In this document: piece by piece, positions 8,360 through 17,157 of the stretch
Numbering within the stretch: the stretch's first letter is position 1
Layout: the number at the start of each line of letters is the position of its first letter
DNA from: Nocardia brasiliensis ATCC 700358
Lineage (GTDB): Bacteria; Actinomycetota; Actinomycetes; Mycobacteriales; Mycobacteriaceae
Length of the DNA: 64,000 nucleotides
Direction of reading: 5' to 3'
NCBI RefSeq assembly: GCF_000250675.2
Contig: NC_018681.1
Coordinates: 6,200,001-6,264,000, forward strand
Program-made: the position numbers and the translations under genes
The notes under the pieces: model-generated
Databases searched by the model: none
What the model was told of the DNA's origin: nothing
Seen by the model: the letters and a program-made list of their open reading frames with translations, nothing else

Positions 8360-9274
8360 ATGGGCGTTCGCATCAAATCCACCGGCGTCAGCCGCGCCGA
8401 AGACACCAACAGCAGCGTGGAGAACAGCGGCCGCGCCGCGAAGCAGAGCCTGGAGCGGGCCGGTGTCCGGCCCGATCAGGTCGGCGTGTTGATCAACGCC
8501 GGGGTGTTCCGGGACTCCAACACGGTGGAACCGGCCGTGTCCGCGCTGATCCAGAAGGCGGCGGGCATCGGCCTCGAATACGCCAAGGACGATCCGCGGA
8601 CCTTCTCGTTCGACCTGATGAACGGCGCGACCGGCGTGCTCGACGCGGTCGGTGTGGCCACCTCGATCCTGGAGACCGGCAGCGCCGAGCACGTGCTGAT
8701 CGTCTCCGGTGACGCGCATCCGTCGATGACCCGCAAGGCCGCCACCGACGACTTCCCTTATGCCGCTTCGGGTGCCGCGCTGCTGCTGGAGCGCACCGAC
8801 GAGCCCGAAGGCTTCGGCCGGGTGCACACGGTGAACGGCGAGGGCACGCCCGCCGTCGAGGCCTACGTCGACACCGCGACGATGGGCAGCGTCGGGCGCG
8901 GCCTGATGACGGTCGAGCGGGAGCCGGACTTCGCCGCGCGACTGCTGAACGTGGCCGTCGAGGCCGCGCTGGCCGCGCTCAACGAGGCCGGCCACGGCGA
9001 CCTGTCGGGTACCGCCCTGATCGCCTCGACGCCGACCGCCGAGTTCCCGCTGCAACTCGCGGACGCGCTCGGGATCGACGAGGACGCGGTGCGCACCCCC
9101 GACCTGACCGACGGCGACCCGCACACCGCGGCGCTGCCGCAGGCCTACCACCGGGCCGTCGTGGACGAGACGCTGCGCGAGTTCGGCCACGTGCTGTTCG
9201 TCGCCGCGGGCGCAGGCCCGTCGGCCGCGGCGGTGCTGTACCGGCTGCCCGCGCTCGCCGGGGCGACTGCGTGA
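8360..9274 (+). CDS. nltB: OleA-like partner subunit without catalytic cysteine, beta-lactone pathway
   Basis: This is a 304-residue KASIII/OleA-fold protein that is probably the partner of NltA in a heterodimer. The region aligning with the nucleophile reads FDLMNGATGVL, so alanine replaces cysteine, and the histidine and GN motifs of the triad are not recognisable. A conserved glutamate-proline (TVEPAVSAL) remains; in OleA the equivalent glutamate reaches into the partner's active site. The protein therefore looks non-catalytic by itself but may supply the glutamate. It starts 8 bases after nltA, and its stop overlaps the nltC start (GTGA). The same division of labour is known for LstA/LstB in lipstatin biosynthesis. 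Confidence 0.85.
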   Translation: MGVRIKSTGVSRAEDTNSSVENSGRAAKQSLERAGVRPDQVGVLINAGVFRDSNTVEPAVSALIQKAAGIGLEYAKDDPRTFSFDLMNGATGVLDAVGVATSILETGSAEHVLIVSGDAHPSMTRKAATDDFPYAASGAALLLERTDEPEGFGRVHTVNGEGTPAVEAYVDTATMGSVGRGLMTVEREPDFAARLLNVAVEAALAALNEAGHGDLSGTALIASTPTAEFPLQLADALGIDEDAVRTPDLTDGDPHTAALPQAYHRAVVDETLREFGHVLFVAAGAGPSAAAVLYRLPALAGATA

Positions 9275-10944
9275 GTTCGGCGACCTACTGGCAGGCCATC
9301 GACCGGTTCCGCGCGTTCGCGCGCGCGGAACCGGATCGAGAAGCCGTCATCTACCCGGTCGGCACGGATGCCGCGGGCCTGCCTGCCTACCGCCATGTCA
9401 GCTATCGCGAGCTCGACGACTGGTCCGAGACCATCGCCGAACGGCTCACCGCGTCCGGCGTCGGGTCCGGTACCCGCACCATCGTGCTCGTGCTGCCCAG
9501 CCCGGAGTTGTACGCGATCCTGTTCGCGCTGTTGAAGATCGGCGCCGTGCCGGTGGTGATCGATCCGGGCATGGGGCTGCGCAAGATGGTGCACTGCCTG
9601 CGTGCGGTCGAGGCGGAGGCGTTCATCGGCATCCCGCCCGCGCACGCGGTGCGCGTGCTGTTCCGCCGCAGCTTCCGCAAGGTTCGCACCACGGTGACGG
9701 TGGGCAAGCGGTGGTTCTGGCGGGGCGCGAAGCTCTCGGCGTGGGGCACCACACCCAGCGGCGCCGCGGTGGACCGAGTGCCCGCCGACCCCGGCGACGT
9801 GCTCGTCATCGGATTCACCACGGGCAGTACCGGACCCGCCAAAGCGGTGGAGCTGACCCACGGCAATCTGGCGTCGATGATCGACCAGGTGCACACCGCG
9901 CGCGGTGAGATCGCGCCGGAGACCTCGTTGATCACCTTGCCGCTGGTCGGCATTCTCGATCTGCTGCTCGGATCCCGCTGTGTGCTACCGCCGTTGATCC
10001 CGAGCAAGGTCGGCTCGACCGACCCCGCCCATGTCGCGCACGCCATCGAAACCTTCGGTGTGCGAACGATGTTCGCCTCACCCGCGCTGCTGATTCCGCT
10101 GCTGCGCCACCTGGAGCAGCAGCCGAACGAGCTGAAGACGCTGGCCAGCATCTATTCCGGTGGCGCGCCGGTGCCGGACTGGTGCATCGCGGGCCTGCGC
10201 GCGGCGCTGACCGAGGACGTGCGGATCTTCGCCGGATACGGGTCCACCGAGGCACTGCCCATGTCGCTCATCGAATCTCGCGAGCTGTTCGACGGCCTGG
10301 TCGAGCGGACGCACCGCGGCGAGGGCACCTGCATCGGGCGACCGGCCGACCGGATCGACGCCAGGATCGTCGCCATCACCGATGACGCGATCCCGACCTG
10401 GGCACAGGCCGAGGAACTGGCCGGTGACCTCGAGCAGTCGCGCGGCATCGGCGAACTCGTCGTCGCCGGGCCCAATGTCAGCACGCACTACTACTGGCCG
10501 GACGCGGCGAACCGGCAGGGCAAGATCGTGGACGGGGACCGGATCTGGCACCGCACCGGCGATCTCGCGTGGATCGACGACTCGGGCCGCATCTGGTTCT
10601 GCGGGCGCAAGAGTCAGCGGGTGGTCACCGCCGACGGGCCGATGTTCACGGTTCAGGTGGAACAGATCTTCAATACCGTTGCGGGCGTGGCGCGCACGGC
10701 ACTGGTCGGCGTGGGCGCGCCGGGCGCGCAGCGGCCGGTGCTGTGCATCGAACTGAAGCCCGATGCCGAGGGCGCCGCGGTCGGGGCGGCGCTGCGGGCC
10801 CGCGGCGCCGAGTTCGACCTCAGCCGGCCGATCGCCGATTTCCTGATCCACCCCGGCTTCCCGGTCGATATCCGGCACAACGCCAAGATCGGGCGCGAGC
10901 AGCTCGCGCAATGGGCGGGCGAGCAGCTGGGAGTGCGCGCATGA
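9271..10944 (+). CDS. nltC: OleC-type beta-lactone synthetase (ANL adenylating family)
   Basis: This is a 557-residue member of the acyl-CoA synthetase/ANL superfamily. It shows the P-loop FTTGSTGPAK near residue 185, the A5 motif FAGYGSTE, the A7/A8 region HRTGDLAWIDDSGRIW with GRKSQRV, and a C-terminal lysine in HNAKIGR. In a cluster with OleA- and OleD-like genes it is expected to adenylate a 2-alkyl-3-hydroxy acid and close it to a beta-lactone, as shown for OleC and for the nocardiolactone enzyme, rather than make a CoA ester. Sequence alone does not strictly exclude a CoA ligase. The GTG start overlaps nltB by 4 bp, and the stop overlaps the small membrane gene by 4 bp, indicating translational coupling. 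Confidence 0.88.
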   Translation: MSSATYWQAIDRFRAFARAEPDREAVIYPVGTDAAGLPAYRHVSYRELDDWSETIAERLTASGVGSGTRTIVLVLPSPELYAILFALLKIGAVPVVIDPGMGLRKMVHCLRAVEAEAFIGIPPAHAVRVLFRRSFRKVRTTVTVGKRWFWRGAKLSAWGTTPSGAAVDRVPADPGDVLVIGFTTGSTGPAKAVELTHGNLASMIDQVHTARGEIAPETSLITLPLVGILDLLLGSRCVLPPLIPSKVGSTDPAHVAHAIETFGVRTMFASPALLIPLLRHLEQQPNELKTLASIYSGGAPVPDWCIAGLRAALTEDVRIFAGYGSTEALPMSLIESRELFDGLVERTHRGEGTCIGRPADRIDARIVAITDDAIPTWAQAEELAGDLEQSRGIGELVVAGPNVSTHYYWPDAANRQGKIVDGDRIWHRTGDLAWIDDSGRIWFCGRKSQRVVTADGPMFTVQVEQIFNTVAGVARTALVGVGAPGAQRPVLCIELKPDAEGAAVGAALRARGAEFDLSRPIADFLIHPGFPVDIRHNAKIGREQLAQWAGEQLGVRA

Positions 10945-11207
10945 GCGTGAAAACGACGGCACTGCGGGCGATTCCGGTGCTCGGCTGGGTCTACCTGGCG
11001 GGCGGGCTCGTCGCGGCGGCGACGGACCGGGTGCCCGCGAACCGAGTGCTGCGCGCCGCGTGGTGGATCGACGCGTTCCTGAGCATCGTGGTGCACGCGG
11101 CGCAGATCCGGCCCGCGCTGCGCGCGGCCGAGGGGTCGGGCCGCTCCCCGCTCGAAACGGCCGTACTGACGCAGATCTTCGGAATGACTTGGTGGCGAAC
11201 GCAATGA
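10941..11207 (+). CDS. Small membrane protein embedded in the beta-lactone operon
   Basis: This is an 88-residue protein with two hydrophobic segments, about residues 9-28 (IPVLGWVYLAGGLVAA) and 40-55 (WWIDAFLSIVVHAAQ), and a C-terminal TQIFGMTWW. The pattern of an H-A-A-Q segment, a basic loop and an FGM-TWW end reminds me of the TMEM254/DUF4499 family, but this is a by-eye resemblance only. Both ends overlap neighbours by ATGA, so it is translated together with nltC and nltD and belongs to the pathway operon. It could anchor or scaffold the soluble Nlt enzymes at the membrane, where the long-chain product forms; that is inference. Confidence 0.78.
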   Translation: MSVKTTALRAIPVLGWVYLAGGLVAAATDRVPANRVLRAAWWIDAFLSIVVHAAQIRPALRAAEGSGRSPLETAVLTQIFGMTWWRTQ

Positions 11208-12253
11208 GCAAAGTACTGGTCACCGGCGCGTCCGGTTTCCTCGGCGGCGCACTGGTGCGCAGGCTGGTCCGCGACGGCGCGCACGATGTGTCGATTCTGG
11301 TGCGGCGCACCAGCAATCTGGCCGATCTCGGCCCCGACGTGGACAAGGTCGAGCTGGTCTACGGCGATCTGACCGATGCCGCGTCGCTGGTGCAGGCCAC
11401 CAGCGGGGTCGACATCGTGTTCCACAGCGCCGCCCGGGTCGACGAGCGGGGCACTCGCGAGCAGTTCTGGCAGGAGAACGTCCGAGCCACCGAGTTGCTG
11501 CTGGACGCCGCGCGTCGCGGCGGCGCGTCGGCGTTCGTGTTCATCTCCAGCCCCAGCGCGCTGATGGACTACGACGGCGGCGACCAGCTCGACATCGACG
11601 AGTCGGTGCCGTATCCGCGCCGCTACCTGAACCTGTATTCCGAGACCAAGGCCGCCGCCGAACGTGCGGTATTGGCCGCGGACACCACGGGTTTCCGGAC
11701 CTGCGCGCTGCGCCCGCGGGCGATCTGGGGCGCGGGCGACCGGTCCGGCCCGATCGTGCGGCTGCTCGGTCGCACCGGCACCGGCAAGCTGCCCGATATC
11801 TCGTTCGGGCGCGACGTATACGCCTCGCTGTGCCACGTCGACAACATCGTCGACGCGTGCGTCAAAGCCGCGGCGAGCCCGGCGACGGTGGGCGGCAAGG
11901 CCTATTTCATCGCCGACGCCGAAAAGACCAACGTGTGGGAGTTTCTCGGCGCGGTGGCCGGCCGGCTGGGGTATGAACCGCCGAGCCGCAAGCCCAACCC
12001 GAAGGTGATCAACGCGGTGGTCGGCGTCACCGAGACCATCTGGCGAATCCCGGCCGTGGCGACCCGCTGGTCGCCCCCGCTGTCGCGCTATGCCGTCGCG
12101 CTGATGACGCGCAGCGCGACCTACGACACCGGCGCCGCCGCACGCGATTTCGGCTATCGGCCGGTCGTGGACCGCGAGACCGGACTCGCCGGCTTCCTCA
12201 CCTGGCTCGAAAAACAGGGTGGGGCCGTGGAACTCACCCGCACGCTGCGCTGA
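11204..12253 (+). CDS. nltD: OleD-type NAD(P)H-dependent 3-ketoacid reductase, beta-lactone pathway
   Basis: This is a 349-residue extended SDR of the 3-beta-hydroxysteroid dehydrogenase type. The Rossmann motif VTGASGFLGG is at residue 6, the catalytic YSETK is near residue 147, and FISSPSA precedes it. In this context it is expected to reduce the 2-alkyl-3-keto acid from NltA/NltB to the 3-hydroxy acid that NltC lactonises, as OleD and LstD do. The ATG overlaps the stop of the preceding small gene. About 31 bases separate its stop from the acyltransferase gene, so the operon continues. Confidence 0.88.
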   Translation: MSKVLVTGASGFLGGALVRRLVRDGAHDVSILVRRTSNLADLGPDVDKVELVYGDLTDAASLVQATSGVDIVFHSAARVDERGTREQFWQENVRATELLLDAARRGGASAFVFISSPSALMDYDGGDQLDIDESVPYPRRYLNLYSETKAAAERAVLAADTTGFRTCALRPRAIWGAGDRSGPIVRLLGRTGTGKLPDISFGRDVYASLCHVDNIVDACVKAAASPATVGGKAYFIADAEKTNVWEFLGAVAGRLGYEPPSRKPNPKVINAVVGVTETIWRIPAVATRWSPPLSRYAVALMTRSATYDTGAAARDFGYRPVVDRETGLAGFLTWLEKQGGAVELTRTLR

Positions 12254-12284
12254 CCCTCGGCGAAAGCCGCGATCGGAGGCCCTC

Positions 12285-13484
12285 ATGACCAACGACACCG
12301 TCTTCCGCAGGAAGATCTCGCCCACCGAGCGGCTGTACTTCTTCACCCGCGAGGTGACGCCGCCGTTCCTGATGCATCTCGCGGTGCACGGCGACGGGGC
12401 GATCGACCCCGCCGCCCTGCAGCGCGCCGTCGACGTGGCCTCGGCCGCGAACCCCGGCGCCCGGCTGGTCCGGGACGGAAAGTATTGGGTGGACAGCGGT
12501 GTCGCGGCCGCGGTCCGGGTGGTGCCGGACTGGACGCTCGACTACGCCGCGCTGGAGAACGACGCGGTGCTCAACAGCCCGATCGGCCCGTCCCCCGAGC
12601 GGACCACCGAGGTGCTGTTGCTGACCGGGGCCGAGACGACCATCGTGTTCCGCGTCTTCCACGGCGTGATGGACGGCATGGGCATGCGCATGTGGGCCGA
12701 CGACGTGCTGCGCGCGCTGCGCGGCGCCGAGCCGGTGGGCGCCCCCGACGCGATCGCGGACACCGAACTGGTCGCGCAGGTCGGCGCGCCGGGCAGGCAG
12801 ACGCTGGTGCTGCCGACCTACCGGGCCGCCATCGGCACCGGCCGCCAGGATCCGACCGCGGTGCGCTGGTTGCTGCGGCACCGCACCATCGACGGCACCG
12901 GCAAGGGCATCGTCGCGCGGGTCGCGGCGATCCTCGCCGCGGAGGCGGGGGTGAAGTCCCGCTTCATGATTCCGGTCGACCTGCGCCGCCACGATCCCGC
13001 GTTGCGCTCCACCGGCAACCTCGCGCTGCCGCTGTTCCTCGACGTCCGTCCCGGCGAAGGCTGGGAGTCGGTGAGCGCTCAGATGCGTACCGGCCTGCAG
13101 GAGCGGCGCGAGCTGAACCAGCTCGACAACGGTGGCCTGTCGAAGTTCCCGCCCGCCGTCATCCGCGCGGTGCTGCGGGCGAGCAACTGGCTCGGCGCCC
13201 GGCACAACCGGAACATGGTCTCCGCCACGGTGTCCCATATGGGCAAGGTCGATCTGGACGAGCTGGCCGTGCCCGGCTGGACCCCGACCACCATGCGGGT
13301 GCTGCCCCAGCACACCGGCTCGATGCCGCTGCTGTTCGGCATGGTGGAGGTGCGCGGACGGATCGAGCTGATGGTCTCGGCGCGCAACGGCGCGGGCATC
13401 GAAGCGCGGCTGGAGGCGCTGCTCGACAAGATCGCGCACACCCTGGAAGCCGAACTCGCACCGCAAGATTCGCCGGTCCGATGA
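12285..13484 (+). CDS. Condensation-fold (PapA/WES-like) acyltransferase
   Basis: This 399-residue protein of the chloramphenicol-acetyltransferase/condensation fold carries the active-site FHGVMDGMG (HxxxDG, with phenylalanine at the first histidine position of the usual HHxxxDG) near residue 129. A second family segment, RFMIPVDLRRHDP, precedes a C-terminal region with MPLLFGMVEVRG. Relatives esterify hydroxyl groups with acyl-CoA or acyl carriers in mycobacterial lipids and polyketides. The ATG at 12285 has GGAGG five bases upstream. It lies in the beta-lactone operon and overlaps the MMPL gene by 4 bp. It may acylate the lactone pathway product or a co-exported lipid; the substrate is unknown. 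Confidence 0.78.
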   Translation: MTNDTVFRRKISPTERLYFFTREVTPPFLMHLAVHGDGAIDPAALQRAVDVASAANPGARLVRDGKYWVDSGVAAAVRVVPDWTLDYAALENDAVLNSPIGPSPERTTEVLLLTGAETTIVFRVFHGVMDGMGMRMWADDVLRALRGAEPVGAPDAIADTELVAQVGAPGRQTLVLPTYRAAIGTGRQDPTAVRWLLRHRTIDGTGKGIVARVAAILAAEAGVKSRFMIPVDLRRHDPALRSTGNLALPLFLDVRPGEGWESVSAQMRTGLQERRELNQLDNGGLSKFPPAVIRAVLRASNWLGARHNRNMVSATVSHMGKVDLDELAVPGWTPTTMRVLPQHTGSMPLLFGMVEVRGRIELMVSARNGAGIEARLEALLDKIAHTLEAELAPQDSPVR

Positions 13485-15595
13485 CCGCCTGGGCACGATT
13501 CGTCAGCGCCCGGCCACGGACGGTGCTGGCCGTCGTGGCCGGGGCGATGCTGCTGTTCGGGCTGCTCGGCATGAACACCGCCGACAAGGTGAGCGCCGCC
13601 GGATTCATTGATCCGCACAGCGAATCCGCCGCGGTGGACCGGCTGGTGCGCGCGCACTTCGGCCCGCAGACCCCGGACGCGGTCGCGCTCTACACCGCAC
13701 CGGCCGGGCAGACGCTCGACGATATCGGCCCCGCGGTGCAGCGGTCGCTCGCTCGGATCGACCCCGCGCTGCTGCAACGACCGGTCGAAACCTATTGGAA
13801 CAGTGTGCCGCCGCGCAAACAGTTCCTGCGCTCCGCCGACAACCGGCAGGCCCTGGCCGCAGTGTATCTCGCCGGCGACGACAACCGCCGGGTCGCCGCC
13901 TACCCGGATATCGAAGCGGCACTGCGGGTTCCCGGCATCGACACGAAGCTTTCCGGCTACAGCGCACTGGCCACCCAGATCAACAAGCAGTCCCAGCACG
14001 ACCTGGTGCGGGCCGAATCCCTTTCGCTGCCGCTGACACTGCTGATCCTGGTGCTGGTGTTCGGCGGGGTGGTCGCGGCCTCGTTCCCGGTGGCGGTCGG
14101 CGTGCTCGCGGTGCTCGGCGCGATGGGCACCATCCGGGTGCTCACCGAGTTCACCGAGGTCAGCACGTTTGCGGTGAATATCGCCTCGCTGCTCGGCCTG
14201 GGCATGGCGATCGACTACGGCCTGTTTCTGGTGACCAGATTCCGCGAAGAACGCGCGAACGGGCGCGAGCTGACGGCGGCGATCGAACGCACCTGCGCCA
14301 CCGCGGGCCGCACCGTCGCGTTCTCGGCCCTGCTGCTGATCTGTGCGTTCGCGGGCACTTTCGTCTTCCCGCAGGCCGTGCTGCGCTCGCTCGGCTTCGG
14401 CGCGATCGCGGCGGTCGCACTGGCGGCCGGACTTTCGCTGACCGTGCTGCCCGCCATGCTCGCCCTGTTCGGCCATCGCATCGGCAAGGCCGCGGAAAAG
14501 GATCAGACCGAACGCTTCTGGGGTCGCATGGTGGACGCCGTGCTGCGCAGGCCGGGTCTGGTCACGGTGGCGGTGGGAGTTGTGCTGGTACTGCTCGCGC
14601 TGCCGCTGACGGGTGCGAAACTCGGCGATATCGACCATCGCGCGCTGCCCGTCGGCAACGAGATGCGTACCACCGTCGAGGAACTCACCGCCGGCTTCCC
14701 CGCCGCGAGCAGCGGTGTCACCGCCGTCCTGCAGGGGGAGAACGGACCACCGCAGTCGGCGGCCGTGGACGCGGCGAACACCGCCCTCGCCCGGGTCGAG
14801 GGCGTCGGTCAGGTGCTCCAGGTCGGCCGCGCCGACGATTTCGTGGTCTTCCACCTCTTCCTCGATGCCACCGACCGCAGCGAAAGGGCCACGGCGACGG
14901 TCGAAGACCTGCGCGCGCTGACCCCACCGGACGGCACGGCGCTGCGCCTCGGCGGCGACACCGCCGCCACCCTGGACAGCGTGCACTCCATCGTGCGCGG
15001 CATGCCGTGGATGATCCTGGTGATGGTGGCCGCCACGGTTCTGCTGCTCGCGGCCGCGTTCCGCTCGATCGTGTTGCCGCTCAAGGCGGTCGCGATGGCC
15101 TTCCTCAGCCTCGCCGCCACCTTCGGCGTACTCACCTGGATCTTCGGCGACGGCCACCTCGCGGGCGTGCTCGGCATCAGCCCCGGTCCGCTGGCCGCCG
15201 GCATGCTCGTGCTGATCATCGCCGTCGTGTTCGGACTGTCCACCGACTACGAGGTATTCCTGCTGTCCCGCATGGTCGAAGCGCACGCCGCGGGCGCCGA
15301 CACCGCCACCGCGGTACGTGTCGGCACGCTCAAGACCGCCCGCGTCATCACCGCCGCGGCCACCCTGCTGGTCATCGTCACCGGCGCTTTCACGCTCTCG
15401 CCGTTGACGCCCATGCGTTTTCTCGGCCTGGGCATGATCGTCGCGCTGCTGATCGACGCCACGCTCGTGCGCATGCTGCTGGTGCCCGCGCTGGTGAAAC
15501 TGATGGGCCCGGCCAACTGGTGGCACCCGTCGCGTCGCCCGCGGCGGGTCGCCGCCACGGTCGACCGGGTGCAGGAGTCCACCTCGATCGGCTGA
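13481..15595 (+). CDS. MMPL/RND-family lipid transporter
   Basis: This is a 704-residue inner-membrane transporter of the MMPL family. It has the RND layout: one N-terminal helix, a periplasmic domain of about 150 residues, a bundle of five to six helices, a second periplasmic domain and a second bundle. The helix motif GLGMAIDYGLFLVTRFREE in the first half and VFGLSTDYEVFLLSRMVE in the second carry the D-Y proton-relay residues. MMPL proteins export lipids and lipid-like metabolites. Its start overlaps the acyltransferase gene by ATGA, so it is the last gene of the operon and the obvious exporter candidate for the pathway product. There is no C-terminal cytoplasmic extension. Confidence 0.9.
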   Translation: MTAWARFVSARPRTVLAVVAGAMLLFGLLGMNTADKVSAAGFIDPHSESAAVDRLVRAHFGPQTPDAVALYTAPAGQTLDDIGPAVQRSLARIDPALLQRPVETYWNSVPPRKQFLRSADNRQALAAVYLAGDDNRRVAAYPDIEAALRVPGIDTKLSGYSALATQINKQSQHDLVRAESLSLPLTLLILVLVFGGVVAASFPVAVGVLAVLGAMGTIRVLTEFTEVSTFAVNIASLLGLGMAIDYGLFLVTRFREERANGRELTAAIERTCATAGRTVAFSALLLICAFAGTFVFPQAVLRSLGFGAIAAVALAAGLSLTVLPAMLALFGHRIGKAAEKDQTERFWGRMVDAVLRRPGLVTVAVGVVLVLLALPLTGAKLGDIDHRALPVGNEMRTTVEELTAGFPAASSGVTAVLQGENGPPQSAAVDAANTALARVEGVGQVLQVGRADDFVVFHLFLDATDRSERATATVEDLRALTPPDGTALRLGGDTAATLDSVHSIVRGMPWMILVMVAATVLLLAAAFRSIVLPLKAVAMAFLSLAATFGVLTWIFGDGHLAGVLGISPGPLAAGMLVLIIAVVFGLSTDYEVFLLSRMVEAHAAGADTATAVRVGTLKTARVITAAATLLVIVTGAFTLSPLTPMRFLGLGMIVALLIDATLVRMLLVPALVKLMGPANWWHPSRRPRRVAATVDRVQESTSIG

Positions 15596-15678
15596 ATCGC
15601 GGGTATTTCCAGAAAGATCGCGCGCCACGCCGCAGCGAAGATTGCAATACATCCGATCACTCCGCAGGCTTGGCACCC

Positions 15679-15879
15679 ATGTCCGCCGCCTGCCCCGCCT
15701 GCTCCTGGCCATCGCCGATGCTCGTCTCCCGGCATGGGGCGGTGCGCTATCTGCGCTGCGTGTGCGGGAGATTCCTGGTGGCGCACGGGGACGGGGTGAA
15801 CCTGCTGAGCGGCCGAAGCGCTTGCGCCGCACCGAAGGTCGCCGAGCATCTGGAGTTGATTCCGCTGCCCGACGCCTGA
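15679..15879 (+). CDS. Small cysteine-rich protein, possible zinc ribbon
   Basis: This is a possible 66-residue protein with C-P-A-C at residues 5-8 and C-V-C at 27-29, a spacing that could bind one zinc or another metal. It begins 83 bases after the MMPL gene and ends 16 bases before a convergent flavoprotein. Nothing is known of its function and there is no strong Shine-Dalgarno. The cysteine pattern and placement between two real genes make it more likely genuine than not. Confidence 0.45.
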   Translation: MSAACPACSWPSPMLVSRHGAVRYLRCVCGRFLVAHGDGVNLLSGRSACAAPKVAEHLELIPLPDA

Positions 15880-15895
15880 CGGACCTCCGAGGGGT

Positions 15896-16924
15896 TCACA
15901 GTCCGTGCCGGTGCTCGCCGGACACCAGCTCGGCGACGCGCGCTTCGTTGCGCGCCGAGAACGGATCCTCGACCGAGCGCCGGTAGGCCGCGACGGCGAC
16001 GCGGGTGTCCGCGCCGACCAGATCGGCGTTGAGCTGCGCCGCGGCGAATGCTCCTGCGGCCGCGGCATTTCCGACCTGCGCCCCTGGATCAGTGACATTG
16101 CCCGCGGCCCAGACCCCGGCCACCTCGGTCCGTCCGGTGGCATCGACCGGAAGGTGCACGCCGAGGCCGGACGGATGCGCCACCGCGCGCAGGCCGATCC
16201 CGTCCAGGAAACCGGCGCGCGCGACCATCCTCGGCTGCACGGTCAGCACGGCGCGCTCGAACACCGTGCCGTCGCTCAGGCGTACACCGGTCAGCCGATC
16301 GCCGGTGACGACCAGTCCCGCCACCTCGCCCGGCACCACCTTGATTCCGCGCGCCGCGAGCTGTTCGGCCGCCTCGCCGACCGGCGGCGCCGTGGTGTGC
16401 GCGAAGAACACGACATCGCTGCTCAACTGCCGGAACAGCAACGCCTGGTGCACCGCCATCGGCCCGGTCGCCAGCACGCCGATGGCCTGGTCCCGGACCT
16501 CCCAGCCATGGCAGTACGGGCAGTGCACGAGGTCGCGGCCCCACCGCTCGGACAGGCCCGGGATCTGCGGTAACTCGTCCACCAGCCCGGTGGTCACGAG
16601 CAGTCGCCGGGCGCGGAACGTGCGGCCATCGGTCAGCGTCACCACGAATCCGTCGACGGCGCCGGTCACCGCTTCGACCTCGCCCGCCAGCACCTCGCCG
16701 CCGTAGCCGCGCACCTCCGCCCGGCCCAGCCCGAGCAATTCGCCGGGCGGCATCCCGTCGCGCGCGAGCAACCCGTGCACGCCTTCGGCCGGTGCGTTGC
16801 GCGGGTCGCCCGCGTCGATCACCAGCACCGACCGCCTGGCCCGCGCCAGCATCAGCGCACCGTTCAATCCGGCGGCACCGCCGCCGATCACCACCACGTC
16901 GTAGCCGTCTTGCTGTTCAGTCAC
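15896..16924 (-). CDS. Thioredoxin reductase-like FAD/NAD(P) oxidoreductase
   Basis: This is a 342-residue pyridine nucleotide-disulfide oxidoreductase. It has an FAD motif VVIGGGAAGLNGAL near residue 10, a redox-active CPYCHGWE near residue 136, a second dinucleotide region and the C-terminal FAD contact GVWAAGNVTDPG. Such CPYCHGxE proteins resemble thioredoxin reductases but often act on small molecules or uncharacterised partners. The GTG at 16924 is preferred because GGAGG is 8 bases upstream; GTG at 16933 is possible. It is divergent from the nucleotidyltransferase gene, with a TTGCC-N5-GGCAA dyad in the gap. Confidence 0.88.
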   Translation of the reverse strand: MTEQQDGYDVVVIGGGAAGLNGALMLARARRSVLVIDAGDPRNAPAEGVHGLLARDGMPPGELLGLGRAEVRGYGGEVLAGEVEAVTGAVDGFVVTLTDGRTFRARRLLVTTGLVDELPQIPGLSERWGRDLVHCPYCHGWEVRDQAIGVLATGPMAVHQALLFRQLSSDVVFFAHTTAPPVGEAAEQLAARGIKVVPGEVAGLVVTGDRLTGVRLSDGTVFERAVLTVQPRMVARAGFLDGIGLRAVAHPSGLGVHLPVDATGRTEVAGVWAAGNVTDPGAQVGNAAAAGAFAAAQLNADLVGADTRVAVAAYRRSVEDPFSARNEARVAELVSGEHRHGL

Positions 16925-16980
16925 CGTGACCACCTCCGCCGACCACCATGCGAGCAACCGCACCGATCCCGCAACATTTG

Positions 16981-16995
16981 TTGCCATATCGGCAA
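16981..16995. promoter_or_regulatory. Inverted repeat TTGCC-N5-GGCAA, possible regulatory site
   Basis: A short perfect dyad lies 57 bp upstream of the flavoprotein start, in the 233-bp region divergent with the nucleotidyltransferase gene. No regulator gene is adjacent. This is weak evidence for an operator. Confidence 0.3.
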
Positions 16996-17157
16996 TATCT
17001 GTCCGGGCTGAAATCCGGTCGACCGCGGGACGGTGGCTCGGTACCCTCCGATGCCATGGAGTGATGCCGAGTGCGCCCCCGGACAGCGCTGCCGCCGTGG
17101 CGGATTCAGCGCGCGGACGGCGCTGCCCGCATCCCGCACTCCGATCGAGGGACACCC

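Noticed and set aside
13079..15832. Long minus-strand frame of 917 residues opposite the MMPL gene
   Set aside because: Shadow of a GC-rich gene; composition is arginine/glycine/histidine-rich and no domain is visible.
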